NCBI GenBank assembly: GCA_951799425.1
Contig: OX637393.1
Span: 7,386,244-7,450,243 of the forward strand
Direction: 5' to 3'
From: Ilex aquifolium
Taxonomy: Eukaryota > Streptophyta > Magnoliopsida > Aquifoliales > Aquifoliaceae
Length of the DNA stretch: 64,000 nucleotides
The notes below the pieces were generated by a model that was given only the letters and a program-made list of their open reading frames with translations, was not told the DNA's origin and searched no databases. Below, in pieces: positions 48,143 to 59,837 of the stretch (position 1 is the stretch's first letter; the number at the start of each line of letters is the position of its first letter). A program made the position numbers and the translations under genes.

Positions 48143-49380
48143 GGTCAAGTGTACTAATAATTCGGTAGGTCCAAGGTCGATCCACAGGGATTGAATAGAT
48201 AGTATGAAGGTAAAAAGGAAGAATGATTTGAAGGTTGTTTGATTTGAGAAATTGTTAAAGACTGAAAGAAAATTCTTATAAGCAAAAGCTACTCTTTAGT
48301 TGCGGAATTAGGGATTGTTCATGCATACCAAATATTATACTTATGCAATTATATTATGTCTAGGTTAACTTCCAACATTAGTGTAATCAATCAGAATATA
48401 AAATTTTGAAAACCAATAATTGATTCATATGAAAATATGAATTCAAGAACTAATTTTGTAAACTCACAGGGAATTATCAGTATCACTCATACCAAGAAAT
48501 CAATCTAGTTAATGGGTAATTAAATAAGTTTACATAGTACAACACTTTGATAAAAATCATTCATTCAATCGATTGAGTAATAAAAGGTAATTCATTCAAG
48601 AACCACAAAGAATAATTGCATAAATAAAATATATGATACACAATCTCCAAACCCTACCCTAACTAACATGTAAAAGAAGAACTACTTACTAGGCATGGGT
48701 ATTTCCTCAAAAGGATAAAAAAATTCAGTAAAGACTAGATCTCCTCTAAGGTTATCCTTTCTCGTATTTATAAAGAGAGGCTCTACAAAGAATTTTCAGG
48801 ATCCTTTTTACAACTAAAAATTCTACTAGGACAAAAAAGTCGTGGCAGATGTTAGCAGGTGCATCTGGACGGACAAGTCATGTCCGGACGGAAGAGTTAA
48901 TATTCTACCTCTTGGATTTGATCAACACACGTATCCAGACAAAAGAGTTGCATTCGAACGCAAACACTTCGTATCATCATTCTTCGTCTGCACATATTCC
49001 CACACCCAAACAACTTCAATTCTCTCAAATTTGCATCTTCATAGCTGTGCCCGGAAGGGCTTTTTCCGTCTGGATGGAAGTAGTCTGTGTCGTCGAAGTG
49101 AGTTCATCTTCAATTCCAAGGAGTGCCCAATCATTGCGTCCGGACGCACCTATCTATCCAGGAACGTATGGCTCAGGTCCCGTTAAATTTACTGTAATCT
49201 CCAATTAACTGATTGATTTACCAAGTATACCGATTTAACACATTTTACCTATTTTCACTTGATAAATTAATCAAACACTAAAAATTTGGTGAAAGCATTA
49301 TATCAAAGGACAATGCATTTAGCAGCTTTAAAATGCTGCAATTCAAAATACATAACAGATAAAAAATAGTACTTTTGATG
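48143..49380. mobile_element. Probable nested repeat inside element 2
   Basis: It begins near TCAAGTGTACTAATAATTCG with GGTCGATCCACAGGGATTG just after. Near 49200-49265 it has ACCAAGTATACCGATTTAAC and TCACTTGATAAATT. Such phrases are common in plant LTRs. It separates the protease-like piece from the next polyprotein piece. Ends and target duplication are not certain. Confidence 0.35.
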
Positions 49381-49385
49381 ACGAA

Positions 49386-49658
49386 TCATAGGCTTTCTTC
49401 AACATACTTGTTGAATTGGTTTTTGCAGTTTCTTTGCCCAATTGAAGTTAGATCCTTGTGATAGAACTGGGCTTCCACATTATGTGCATCTATAGGAAAT
49501 GGGTTGGTATTAGCCAAATACACTTCCATCCCTTTTTTCCCCTCATCATCTCTGTCTAATAGCAAGATTAGTGTCTGATGCAGGGATGATGGTACACAAC
49601 CATTGGTGTGTATCCAATCTCTTCCAAGAAGAGCATTGAAATTAGATGAGGAATCCAC
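49386..49658 (-). pseudogene. Protease-region remnant of element 2
   Basis: Contains FNALLGRDWIHTNGCVPSSLHQTLI, the stretch that follows the aspartic protease in gypsy polyproteins (LLGRDWI). The active-site part should lie upstream (49660-49900) but is degraded. Confidence 0.7.
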
Positions 49659-50263
49659 TAAAAGAATGTTGTTATGGTCTTTCTATTGCCTAATTGTAAT
49701 TGTACAGATAATATTCCTTTTGTAGAGGATGATCCTCCAGCAAAATTACTAACTGTAATGTCAATGTGAAGTAGATTTTCCTCTCATATGTTCAGAAATT
49801 TTAACATCCTTAAAGGAAGGATGTTGACCACTACCTCATTATCAACCAAGACTTGGGAGTGTAAAACCGCTCTATCTTCCTCCCAGTCTCCTTATTATAG
49901 ACCTCCCATCTGGTTTTGGTTCATTCACAATCTCTGTGAAAACTGGCACTGATTCAGTGTTGTCTTCTACATCTCCTACTAATTGATTTGGTTGTCCTGG
50001 CATAGCCTTGAATGCTTCCAGTAGAGCCACTATCATGCTGTGTGATGCATCATCTCTAAGGAGAGGTTTATATCTTCAAAGTCCACAAGCTACTCATCTT
50101 TGTCTTCTTCTACTTTATGTTTTCCTTTTGCTGATGTATTTTTTGGTGTCTTCTCTGGTTCTCCTTTATATATATTTAGAATCTGCTTGAACTCAGTAAT
50201 CTTCTGATCAAAGATGTCTTGCTCTGATTGGACCTCTTTGATCTCCTTCTGTTGTTCCTTTGT

Positions 50264-50778
50264 TTATGTGGGATTTTTCTTCCTCATCAATGTACTTGGC
50301 CCTAAATAGGCTTCAGGAGGAGTAGGATCTCGCATGCTAATCCAAGCGGCAAACTTCCTTTGTTCTCTCATTTTCTTCATTTTGCTAAGAGCTTGATACC
50401 ATGCCCCATATGAGAATTTCGAATATTGAACATGGTGCCATTTTTCATCATGGACTTCAGGGGGATTCACTATTTTAGATCTAGCCTTTGTGATGATCTC
50501 AAACCTCACTTTCCTCTTTTGATTTTGTTTTTCCTGTTGTTCTTGTCTCCAAATCTTCTGCCAAACACTTTCCTTGGCCATTGATAGTTCAACAGAATGG
50601 TCCAGCCCTTGCAGCCTTTCTTTCTTGGCTTGGCCATGATAACTTGTTTTTCATGCGATTCTCTAAGTTTCAAGAAAATAATAAGGATCATACCCATGCT
50701 GGTACTTTTTTTGCAATTTGAATGTGCCTGGGTTTGCACCATCGAATATTTTCTCAAAACTGTTGTAGATATATACAT
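50264..50778 (-). pseudogene. Gag-protease linker remnant of element 2
   Basis: Two overlapping frames on the minus strand. One reads KWHHVQYSKFSYGAWYQALS with Lys/Arg-rich flanks (KKMREQRK), like the basic linker between gag and protease in plant gypsy elements. Frames are broken. Confidence 0.5.
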
Positions 50779-51199
50779 CTCCTTCTCATCTAGTGTTGAA
50801 TTAGAGACCCTTTTTAATGAATGCTCTTACCACATCATTTAGTGTTATAGCATATGGCTTGGCCATTGCCTTGGCACATATGAATCACATAACTAGTGAC
50901 TTTTCCACTCTGGCACTAAGCCTGCTGTGGACTAATACCCTCATCTTGGGAACAATCCTTTCTTTCCCAACTAACAAATTGGCAACCTTCTTGTCTTCTT
51001 GCAAATTTCTAGAAAACCATATTAGTATTGACTTCTTTAGGGAATGGCACTTTTTCTGCACCCATGGTTTCTTCTTCTTTTGTGGCATACTTTAAGCATT
51101 CATTTTCGGGATTAAATCCTACACACTATTTTTAAAAGTTATGCAATAGTCGAATGCGTAAATGAATTATGTCATTTATAGTATTATTTTTCCTTTCTA

Positions 51200-52371
51200 T
51201 ATTTTTTTGATGGGATATTATGTCCTTGAGATAAAACAATGAATTTTTGGTTGATTAACTCATCAAACAGAGCATCACCCATCGATAGATCAAAGGAATA
51301 CTGTCAAAAGGTTGAAGGTGCATCCTTCTTGAAAGGATGACTAGATGGCATATTCACAATATCCTCAAAAAAAATTTCAAGGTGTCTCACATAATTGGTG
51401 ACTTTCCTATAATATGCGGCACATCTATTTCAATTTCTCTATCGAAGTCTTGAAAATAAGTTCCTAATGAACTATTGTTCTTATGTTGCTCTTCCCTGAG
51501 CAACATCTCATATCTGGTGGTCTTGGCTAACAGTTCAAAGAGATCTCTGAACTCCATTCATTCGAATTTCTATCTTAATTCGAAGTCTAAACCATTCTGG
51601 GATGGTTTCACTAATTCAACTTTTGTCAAGTAAACATGACATTTGTTTTTGCCTTTCTTGAATCTATCAATGTATTGTTCTGTAGATTCATTTAATTTTT
51701 GCCTTAATCTTGAAAGATCTGCCATCGAAACCTCTAGTTCATTTCTCAAGAATTGAGTATGAAACTACTCTTCTATTTCTTGTCAAATTTGAATTGAATT
51801 GGCCTGCAAATTTATGAACCAAGCAAAGTTTGTCTTTGTTAAAGATTGTGGGAATAATTTCATCCTTAAATTCCCATTGTTTTCAACTTCCCCACATTAA
51901 AAAAACGAATCTGTCTATCTGTTCTATTGTTGATTAATTCTCTTCACCAGAGTAAAGATGGAATTCTAGAATTTTATATCCCTTTGGGAATTTCTCATAG
52001 TCAATCCATGGTGGATATGGTTTTTTCAACACAGGCCTTTTAATTTTTCTAAGACCAAGGCCATACAAGTCTTGAATCATCTCTACTAGTTGATTCCTAT
52101 TAAAAGCCATGTTTTGGTGGCCTTTTAAGTTTTCAAATTGGTCAGAGGGTTGCCCTCCTGCCCTTGGGTTGAATTTCTCTATGGGTTCCAATGGTGGCAC
52201 GACATGCTTTTCACGACCTATTCTAGAACATTTAGGGGCCATCCTTGGCCCATTTATACCCCTAGGGTTCCTTCCTAAGAAGAAATTAGGAAACATTTTG
52301 ACATGTTCCCCATCAAACTCTAGATTGAAATGATTTTGGTGTGGTGGGTCTGGTCTTTCATTTGTCACCAT
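51200..52371 (-). pseudogene. Gag remnant of element 2
   Basis: The open part 51934-52371 contains KKPYPPWIDYEKFPKGYKIL and FHLYSGEEN, the lead-in to the gag domain in plant gypsy elements. The gag core continues to about 51200 in the same strand, with several stops. Confidence 0.72.
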
Positions 52372-52488
52372 TGGTGGTGGTCTCTAATTTTCTACAGGAA
52401 ACACTAAAGGACCAGTGTTTCCTTCTTTTACCATTTGATTTCTAATTACGGTAGTTGATTTCTAATTAATTGGTACTGACACTAGCGT

Positions 52489-52740
52489 CTAGACATTCAT
52501 TAACTCATACATGGCGTTAACCAAATCTTGTCTAATGCCAGAGTTGGGTTTGTGCAATACCTTCTTCAAGTTCTGCACAAATTCCTGCACCTGTAGAACT
52601 ATCTTGGCCACTAGATTGGCCATTTTTTGGATTTGCAACTCCAATGGATTGATACTCGGACTTGCTTCACGATTGCCACTGTTTGCCGTCATTTCCATAG
52701 TTTCGTTAGTGCCAAACACAATCTCTTCATTTGGATCCAA
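52489..52740 (-). pseudogene. Gag N-terminal remnant of element 2
   Basis: About 83 codons starting MDPNEEIVFG, 30 bases inside the primer site, with a helix-rich stretch (IQKMANLVAKIV). Position and a following gag domain support it; a stop then breaks the link to the next piece. Confidence 0.55.
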
Positions 52741-52751
52741 GTTAGTAATGT

Positions 52752-52770
52752 TGTCCCACCAGACATGCCA
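52752..52770 (-). other. Primer binding site of element 2
   Basis: Minus strand TGGCATGTCTGGTGGGACA lies six bases inside the 5' LTR. It starts TGG as a tRNA 3' complement should, but differs from the sites of elements 1 and 3. Confidence 0.6.
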
Positions 52771-52776
52771 AAAGAT

Positions 52777-53315
52777 TGTTGCTCCAAAATCTGTTGAAAT
52801 CGATGGAAAAATCCCAATGGATAGACAATTTTCAAGCGATTGTTTGTGATTGGTTCAAATGCCTTATTTCAGACATCCTTGGATGAAATTAATGGATAAA
52901 TACATAGTACAGAGAACTAATAAAAGATGATTCCTTTATTAATTCAATCAAAGGGATTTCGGTTACAGAAAAGACTAAATAAATAATCTTAATTTGTAAA
53001 AATAATTGTTTCTTAAAACTAATCTAAAACTACTCCTAAAATGCCCAGATCATGGATCGTGTGGGAGGCTTAAGCGTGTCTTTCATTTTCTCCACTACAT
53101 GCCCTTTTATAGCCATAGTCTTCAACGATTTTGCTTCCATCGATAGTTACTAGATGGTAACCCCCAATTAGTTATTCTTCTTTTCAAATATGACTGTGGC
53201 TAATCATCTCCCAACTTTCTTTAGATTCTGTCAAGTGACATCTTTTCAATGCATTCAAATTGCCAGATGTCAATACATTGAATATTTCTAGGATTTTATA
53301 TTTTATGCCCAAATG
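52777..53315 (-). repeat. 5' LTR of element 2
   Basis: Diverged copy of 43404-43941. Its outer end has lost the expected TG (reads CA on the minus strand), which fits age. Confidence 0.85.
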
Positions 53316-53934
53316 GAACCAAAATATTATTTAACAAACGATATATGTCATTGAATCAGTAGATCGCACTGGAAAAGAACATGTTGTATGAGGCTTCGTA
53401 ATATTTAGCATAATAATATGGATAGTACAAAATAATTATCAAGAATTATGTAAACCCCCGCATGTTTATAATTATATAGTAAAGTATTGGTTTAGTGATT
53501 CATATATATAGATAATGATGTAAGAATAAATCATATGGATGGTAATAGTAGGAAAAGAATACTAGAGATGCATGTTGAATTTCTAAGTTAAGTTCGAAGA
53601 CGTTTAAACTTGGAAAGGGTGATTAGACAAAATTCCAAATACTTTGAGGCCAAAATAAGGTCTCCATTGAATCCGGGAGGTCGAAAAACATTGGGAGAGG
53701 TGATATGACTTGTATAAGAGGTTAGAAAGGATTCCGGAGTTAAAATACGCTTTAGAGTGAAGTTGGGTAAAAAGTATCTTGGACACCTTCTAGTATTTTG
53801 GCCATAAATTTTTATTCTTATGTCCAATTGATCTGAAATTTTGACAGTAGATAGTAGAAATCTAGAGCTACAAAAGTGTCTCTAATGAAAATTTTCCAAT
53901 TCGACCTCTAAATGGGTCAAAAATGCGCTAGAAG

Positions 53935-54115
53935 TTCCAGTGAGCAAAACCTTCCGGAAGAACGATAAAACCTTCCGGAAGGTCGATGACAAAAACCTTC
54001 CAGTGAGCAAAACCTTCCGGAAGGATGATAAAACCTTCCGGAAGGTCGATGACAAAAACCTTCCAGTGAGCAAAACCTTCCGGAAGAACGACAAAAACCT
54101 TCCGGAAGGTTAGTG
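53935..54115. repeat. Tandem array with CCTTCCGGAAGG palindromes
   Basis: A unit of about 65 bp (AAAACCTTCCGGAAG...GATGACAAAAACCTTCCAGTGAGC) occurs nearly three times. TTCCGGAA is a perfect dyad and occurs six times. It lies just before the solo LTR TATA box. Confidence 0.9.
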
Positions 54116-54749
54116 TAAAAATCCAAAAATTTCTGTTTCGCGAATGCCGGCTCTTCCTACATTATAAATACATAATGTCTTCCCTTAGCCTTCATTACAC
54201 ACCTTAAAACCCTAGAAAACATTAGAGAGAAAGAGGGGAAGAGAAAAACACAAGATCAAAGGTGAAAAACAAGGAATTCAAGGGTGATTCAAGATCCAAT
54301 CTTCATCTTCTTCACACTAAACCTAGGTTTTCAAGAACATTGAGGTAGGGGTTTTCTCTCATTCACTTACATTGATGTTAGGGTTATGATATATATATGT
54401 TTTGGCTATCAATGGTATATATATATGCTATGGAATCATCCTCTCTTAGGCTTTTACATGTTTTGAACAAAGTGAGGGTTTAAAACCCATGAAATCTCCT
54501 TTTTATTTTGAAAAACCTTAATCTTTAGAGAGTGATGTATTTCCTTCCTTAATGCTTCCTTTATTATGGATTTCAAAACCTTAGTGCTTTGCGTTGGGTA
54601 GAAAGATGATGTTATTGTTGATCTCATGCATTTTCTTAGTTGGTTGTGAAATTGTTACATGATGTCTATTTTGGGGATTTTGGATAGATGCTTGTAAATT
54701 GAGATGAATGTTGAAATTGTATGTTTGGATTGGATTGTTTGTGATGCAC

Positions 54750-54975
54750 ATGAGTGAGAGGTTCCTTGTAAGGATGCTCACCCCTTCCCAAGAGGTTCCT
54801 TGTAAGGATGCTTGGGAAGCCATGAAGTGATTTGTGAGAGGTTCCTTGTAAGGATGCTCACCCCCTTCCCAAGAGGTTCCTTGTAATGATGCTTGGGAAG
54901 CCATGTAATGATTTGTGAGAGGTTCCTTGTAAGGATGCTCACCCATTCTCAAGAGGTTCCTTGTAAGGATGCTTG
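54750..54975. repeat. Tandem array with GAGGTTCCTTGTAAGGATGC
   Basis: A unit of about 72 bp, itself made of two related halves, occurs about three times in the transcribed part of the solo LTR. It includes the dyad CCTTGTAAGG. Confidence 0.9.
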
Positions 54976-55793
54976 AGAATCAAAGATGACCTAAACGGGG
55001 GGTGGAGGTTACCCTAAAGTATGCCACCCACCGAAAGAATTGTTGGAAATTGTGAATGGAGGACTGGATTATATTTGGAAATGGTTTGATAAATGTATAG
55101 TGGTTTCTTTTACTCATTCAATTACCGTTGTTCCTTAAACTTGAGATCTACTTGAAAATGTCCTGTTTTCTTTCAAATGTTATATATATGCTATTTGTGA
55201 AAAGTGAGACCGACCTTTTTAAATGCTTTTCAAAACCTTGTTTGAGTTTGGGAGGAATGTTGCTACGGAGCCTAGTGCTCACCCCCCTACAAACAATATT
55301 TTTCAGATTATGTGCTAGGAGAGGAGTTCAGAGCTGACGAGCCAGAGCATTGGGAGGCTTCGATGGATGGGAACATAGATCCTGAGACGGTTGTGTAGGA
55401 TTATATTTCCTTACGTTTTAGACTAGAGAATGTATTTTGAGACTATGTATGGTTTATGCTTTTGTTATTCCGCTGCGAAGTTACATATAATTCTTTTGGG
55501 ATGTAAATGGCCATGGTTTGGCTTATTCTTTTGGGATAATGTTAAGGATAGTATATATGGTGAATAAAATGTTTTGGATTTGATGGTTAGATAGACCCGG
55601 TGTGGTCAATGCATTATAAACGTACAGGTTGTGATTTTTGGGTGGAGCTTCCTGTACAAAGGAGACTATGCCCAAATTTTGTTAAAATTAAGAATGTTTC
55701 TTAGTTGATGGATATATATTTAGTTGCTCTCATGACATGAATGGTTTCATAGGGTAATGCCGTCCAGGGTGGTATTTGGGGCGTTACAAATTA

Positions 55794-57364
55794 ATATTCA
55801 TTCATTTTACAATATTTTTAGGTTAGCTGGAGCAACGGTAGATGTTGAGAGTTGGATAACTCCATATCATGCTCGATCTGACTGTCCTTAATAAAGTCTT
55901 GAACAAAATTTCAAAAGGTTGTGCATCTATTCGGGTTATGGCCAATATGACCATGGAATTTTCATTTTTTTTCTATTTATTCAAATGAAAAAAAATACTA
56001 CTTAAATTTTTACATTTACGTTTTGTGCATGAAAACTACATTAATCAAAGTTTATGTCGGAGGTCAAATGCAAATAAGCCTACTATCGGTTAAAATGGAC
56101 AAAGATAATTGAAGCTTTATTTGGATAATAAAATAATCATTTCTGGAACGGGTTTGAATATGAGTTCCCTAGAATAAATGAGACGTGGATGGAGATTGCA
56201 AAGAAACAAAGTCAGGTTTAAAGAAAAACAAAATTGGCAAGATGCTTATGGTCATCGTTAGTTTTTGAATAGTGAACTACTCCTAGTCAATATGTTTACC
56301 GATTATTTTGTGTTCTAAAAAAAATAACCAAGAAAAAAATTCAACATAAACAAAAAAGCCTCAAATTTAACCTAAAAGAAAAGTTACAATTTAAAATAAT
56401 TAGGTAATAGACAATTAATTAGTTCACCAATTTTGATTGCAAGACATGAAACATCTACGGTTGGTATACGTATTTAAAATAGTGTTATACATAATACATA
56501 GCCAATTTTGACTAACAAATGAAGTATAAGACACAATTAGAACAATTTTAATCTAATACAATGATTTATCCCTCCATAATACAACTACCAAACAACCCCA
56601 TAATGTTAAGAGAAAATATATGTTTTCACATTTATCTAATAAGATAGCTAGAGACTTAAAACAAAAATTATATAATCCATAAACAATTAGATAAGCCATA
56701 AGCAGCCACCTTAGTGCCTATGCCTTGCCGGCCCTATATGTGATTTATAGGGCCAATAAGGGTGTATAATTTAGAACTAATAAAAAGAAAAAAGTGTTAC
56801 ACACAATACCAACCAAACCATTATTGCTCTCATTTGAAATTGTTGTCTCTCTTTTGCTAATCTTTCTTTTTTAATTTTTTCCATTTTTTTGTTAACAGTT
56901 TTGGCTAGATTCTTTTCTGAATGAGTTGTGTGATCCAATGAACTTGAACCATTGGGGTTGCAATTCCATTAGTTTGTCGAATTGTAAATGACCTTGCGGA
57001 AGTTTCACTTTAGTCTATGTACCATCTATTTTCTCAGTATTTATTGATTTCACATTACGCCAAAATTCATATGAAAATAGACATCAGACGACGAAATAGT
57101 CATGTGTTGGGGCAATGTGAAACCCAAAAGGGGGCAGTTTGAAACGTATTAACATAGTTGATGGGACAATGTGTTAGGCCCATAACCATTTTGGGTCAAA
57201 AATCACATGGTTGTTTAGTTTCGGTGTAGTAGGGGATAAAACAATCCCCCTCCCCCTTCCCCAAAAAAAGAAAAAAAAATAAAGCAAAATTTGTCCAATT
57301 GCTTGAGCGAACAAAGAATAATTAAAGCTTTTATTAAACATTCTTTTTGTTTTGCATTTTGCAG
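55794..57364. other. Intron 2, last part
   Basis: AT-rich, no gene or clear element. An A-rich stretch and C-rich stretch are at 57240-57285. It ends TTTTGCAG, a good acceptor for exon 3. Confidence 0.55.
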
Positions 57365-59362
57365 GTTCTATACCACCAGAGATTGGCAATCTTTATAAGT
57401 TGGAGTTGTTATCATTCGGTTTCAACAACCTTGGGGGTCCTATTCCAGCAACAATTTTCAACATCACAACAGCTCGATACATTCACCTACCGAGCAATAA
57501 TCTTTCAGGCACTCTTCCGTCAAGTATGGGTCTGAGCCTACCCAATCTTGAATTCTTTGAATTAGGACATAATCACTTGAATGGAATTGTTCCCGACTCC
57601 ATCTCAAATGCTTCTAGAATCAATCTAATGAATCTGGGGGGCAACGATTTTTCGGGTCCAATACCCAAATCACTTGGTAACCTCGAACTCATTGAACATC
57701 TTCTCTTGGCAGAAAACTATTTCACTGGTGAATCTTCATTCGAGGAGTTAAGCTTCTTTACTTCTTTGACAAATTGCAGAGAATTAAGAACGTTCTCTAT
57801 ATCTAGTAATCCTCTCAATGGATTTCTTCCTGTTTCCATTGGAAATCTCTCCACTTCTCTGGATCATTTGGAAGCAAATAATTGTGGCATTAAAGGTGAC
57901 ATTCCTAACCAAATTGGCAATTTAAGCAATTTGGCCTTTTTAAACCTAGGAGGCAATGACATACATGGATTCACGCCAACGACAATCAAAGAGTTGTGGA
58001 AGCTTCAAGTTTTGGATTTGGGTCAAAACAGAATATCAAGATCGATTCCAAGTGATCTCTGTTATTCAAAGAACATTGGCCTTCTAGATTTGAGCAAAAA
58101 TGAATTTTTTAACTCTGTGCCAACATGCTTAGGAAATATGACTTCTTTAAGATATCTCTATCTAGGCACCAACAAATTGACTTCCAGCATACCCACAAAT
58201 CTATGGAGACTCAAAGATATTTTGGAGTTGAACATGTCTTCAAATTTTTTAACCGGGAAAATATCTCCAGAAATTGGAAGTCTAAAGGTTGTGACAATGA
58301 TAGATCTATCGAGGAATCAATTATCAGGAATTTTTCCAAGTACAATTGGAGGTTTGCAAGATTTGTCAACTTTGTTTTTAGCGTATAACAGATTGCAAGG
58401 ATAACTTCCCGAGTCGCTTGGTAACTTGATAAGCTTGGAGTTTCTGGATTTATCCCATAACAATATATCTGGAATGATTCCAAAGTCTTTAGAGGCGCTC
58501 TTGTATCTCAAATACCTCAATTTATCTTACAACAAATTAAGAGGAGAAATTCCAAATGGTGGACCCTTTGCAAACTTCTCCTATCAATCTTTTATGTCAA
58601 ATGAAGATTTGTGTGGTGCTTCTAGGTTGCTAATGCCTCTATGCGAATCTGGTTCACCTCAAAGATCAAGGAAGAAAAAAGTGCTTCTAGTTATATATAT
58701 CATGCTGGCGATTGCAATAATGGTTCTTGCATTGACCTTGATTTTCATTTTCATCAAACGACAAAGGAGAAATAACATCCCGACTGAAAATGATTTGTTG
58801 CCGGCGATAACCCATAGAAAAATTACATACTATGAACTTCGACAAGCAACTCACGGGTTCAATGAAAGCAACTTACTTGGCATGGGCTGCTTTGGTTCAG
58901 TTTACAGGGGGATCCTTGCAAATGGGACGCATCTGGCCATAAAAGTATTCAATTTGCAAGTAGAAGGTGCATTCAAGAGTTTTCATACAGAATGTGAAGT
59001 ACTGCGCAATCTTCGCCATCGAAATCTTACCAAAGTCATTAGCAGTTGCTCTAACCTTGATTTTAAAGCAATAGTGCTCGAGTATATGCCCAATGGAAGC
59101 CTTGAAAAGTGGTTGTATTCCCATAACTATTTCTTGGACATCTTGCAGAGATTAGATATAATGATAGATGTGGCACATGCATTGGATTATCTCCACAATG
59201 GCTACTTGATTCCTGTGGTTCACTGTGATTTAAAGCCTAGCAATGTCTTGCTAGATGAACACCTGGTCGCACATGTGAGTGATTTTGGCATTGCAAAGTT
59301 GCTGGGTGAAGAGAGTGTTGCACTAACAAAGACTCTAGCTACAATGGGCTACATTGCACCAG
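57365..59362 (+). pseudogene. Receptor kinase exon 3: LRRs, membrane segment, kinase N-lobe
   Basis: Begins SIPPEIGNL and carries most of the LRRs. TAA at 58402-58404 interrupts the LRR after YNRLQG; related genes usually have Ser here. The frame then continues through the SNEDLCG cap, a transmembrane segment (about 58680-58765) and the kinase: glycine loop 58879-58902, ATP-binding Lys 58942-58944, HCD at 59221-59229 and DFG at 59281-59289. It ends at a GTGACG donor inside the APE motif. Confidence 0.88.
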
Positions 59363-59490
59363 GTGACGATTTTATCTTTTTAATTTATACTCATTTACAC
59401 TTTGAATTTTGTTTATGGAATCAAATTTTGTATAAGGTCTAACATTCCCGAGAAAGTTTAATTTAGTTGATGATTGTATAATGGATGTAG

Positions 59491-59837
59491 AGTATGGATT
59501 AGAAGGACTAGTCTCTACCAGGTGTGATGTCTACAGCTATGGCATCCTGCTAATGGAAACCTTTACGAGAACGAAACCCTGTGATGAAAAGTTCACCGAA
59601 GATTTAAGTATCAAGAAATGGGTGGATAATTCCTTACGAAGCGCAATAATCCAAGTTATTGATGCCAACTTAGTATGGCCAGAGGACAAACACTTGACTG
59701 TGAAGGTGCAATGTGTTGCATCTGTCATGGAATTGGCTTTGAAATGCTCTGTAGAATCACCTGAACAACGGATTAGCTTGAGGGAGATTGTAGCAGGTCT
59801 CCAAAAGATCAGACTTCAGTTTCTTGCAAATTGTTAA
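59491..59837 (+). pseudogene. Receptor kinase exon 4: kinase C-lobe
   Basis: Joins exon 3 to complete APEYG after a 128-bp intron (59363-59490). The intron sits at the position typical for subfamily XII kinases. It continues DVYSYGILLMETFTRTKP and ends LQFLANC then TAA. No lesion is visible here. Confidence 0.88.

Larger units (their letters stand above)
43404..53315 (-). mobile_element. Old Ty3/gypsy element lacking RT and integrase (element 2)
   Basis: Two LTRs of about 538 bp (43404-43941 and 52777-53315) bound a minus-oriented element. The primer site, gag and a protease-like piece lie near the right LTR. No reverse transcriptase, RNase H or integrase is visible. On the plus strand, inside the 3' LTR, lies a degenerate plant-mobile-domain gene. 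The LTRs differ at many positions (roughly 15-20 percent by eye), so insertion is much older than element 1. No target duplication was found. A further repeat seems nested at about 48143-49380. It lies wholly in intron 2 of the kinase gene. Confidence 0.85.
53449..55788 (+). mobile_element. Solo LTR of a long-LTR gypsy element
   Basis: 2,340 bp with ends TGTAAACCCCCGCA and GGGCGTTACA, the style of Tekay/Del chromovirus LTRs. AATTA flanks it on both sides (53444-53448 and 55789-55793). No internal region or second LTR is present, so it likely arose by LTR-LTR recombination. Inside are a TATA box (TTATAAATACA near 54163), and two tandem arrays (53935-54115 and 54750-54975). Strand is inferred from the TATA box and downstream CT-rich leader. 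Open frames across the arrays are not genes. Confidence 0.85.
37390..59837 (+). pseudogene. LRR receptor-like kinase, subfamily XII type, four exons
   Basis: Exons 37390-38304, 40182-40469, 57365-59362 and 59491-59837 join in consistent phase across GT-AG introns of about 1.9, 16.9 and 0.13 kb. The product would be a plasma-membrane receptor: signal peptide, LRR cap, about 20 LRRs, transmembrane segment and intracellular Ser/Thr kinase. HCD in place of HRD marks it as a non-RD kinase, the class of FLS2, EFR and XA21 that senses microbial patterns. Two lesions break it: a 2-bp insertion near 37690 and a TAA at 58402-58404 in a late LRR. The kinase motifs are otherwise intact. The second intron is filled with transposons. 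It may be a young pseudogene; whether an intact allele exists cannot be told here. Confidence 0.85.

Noticed and set aside
48842..49208. Two overlapping plus frames of 114 and 119 codons
   Set aside because: No family resemblance, overlapping frames and position inside a probable nested repeat.
43399..53320. Target duplication for element 2
   Set aside because: ATACT on the left and GAACC on the right do not match, so I do not claim one; the ends have decayed or been rearranged.
53882..54126. Repetitive open frames (KVLLTG-type and RSSGRF-type)
   Set aside because: They are translations of the TTCCGGAA tandem array in two frames, inside a solo LTR.
54581..54952. 123-codon minus frame with LTNH repeats
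   Set aside because: It is the tandem array of the solo LTR read backwards.
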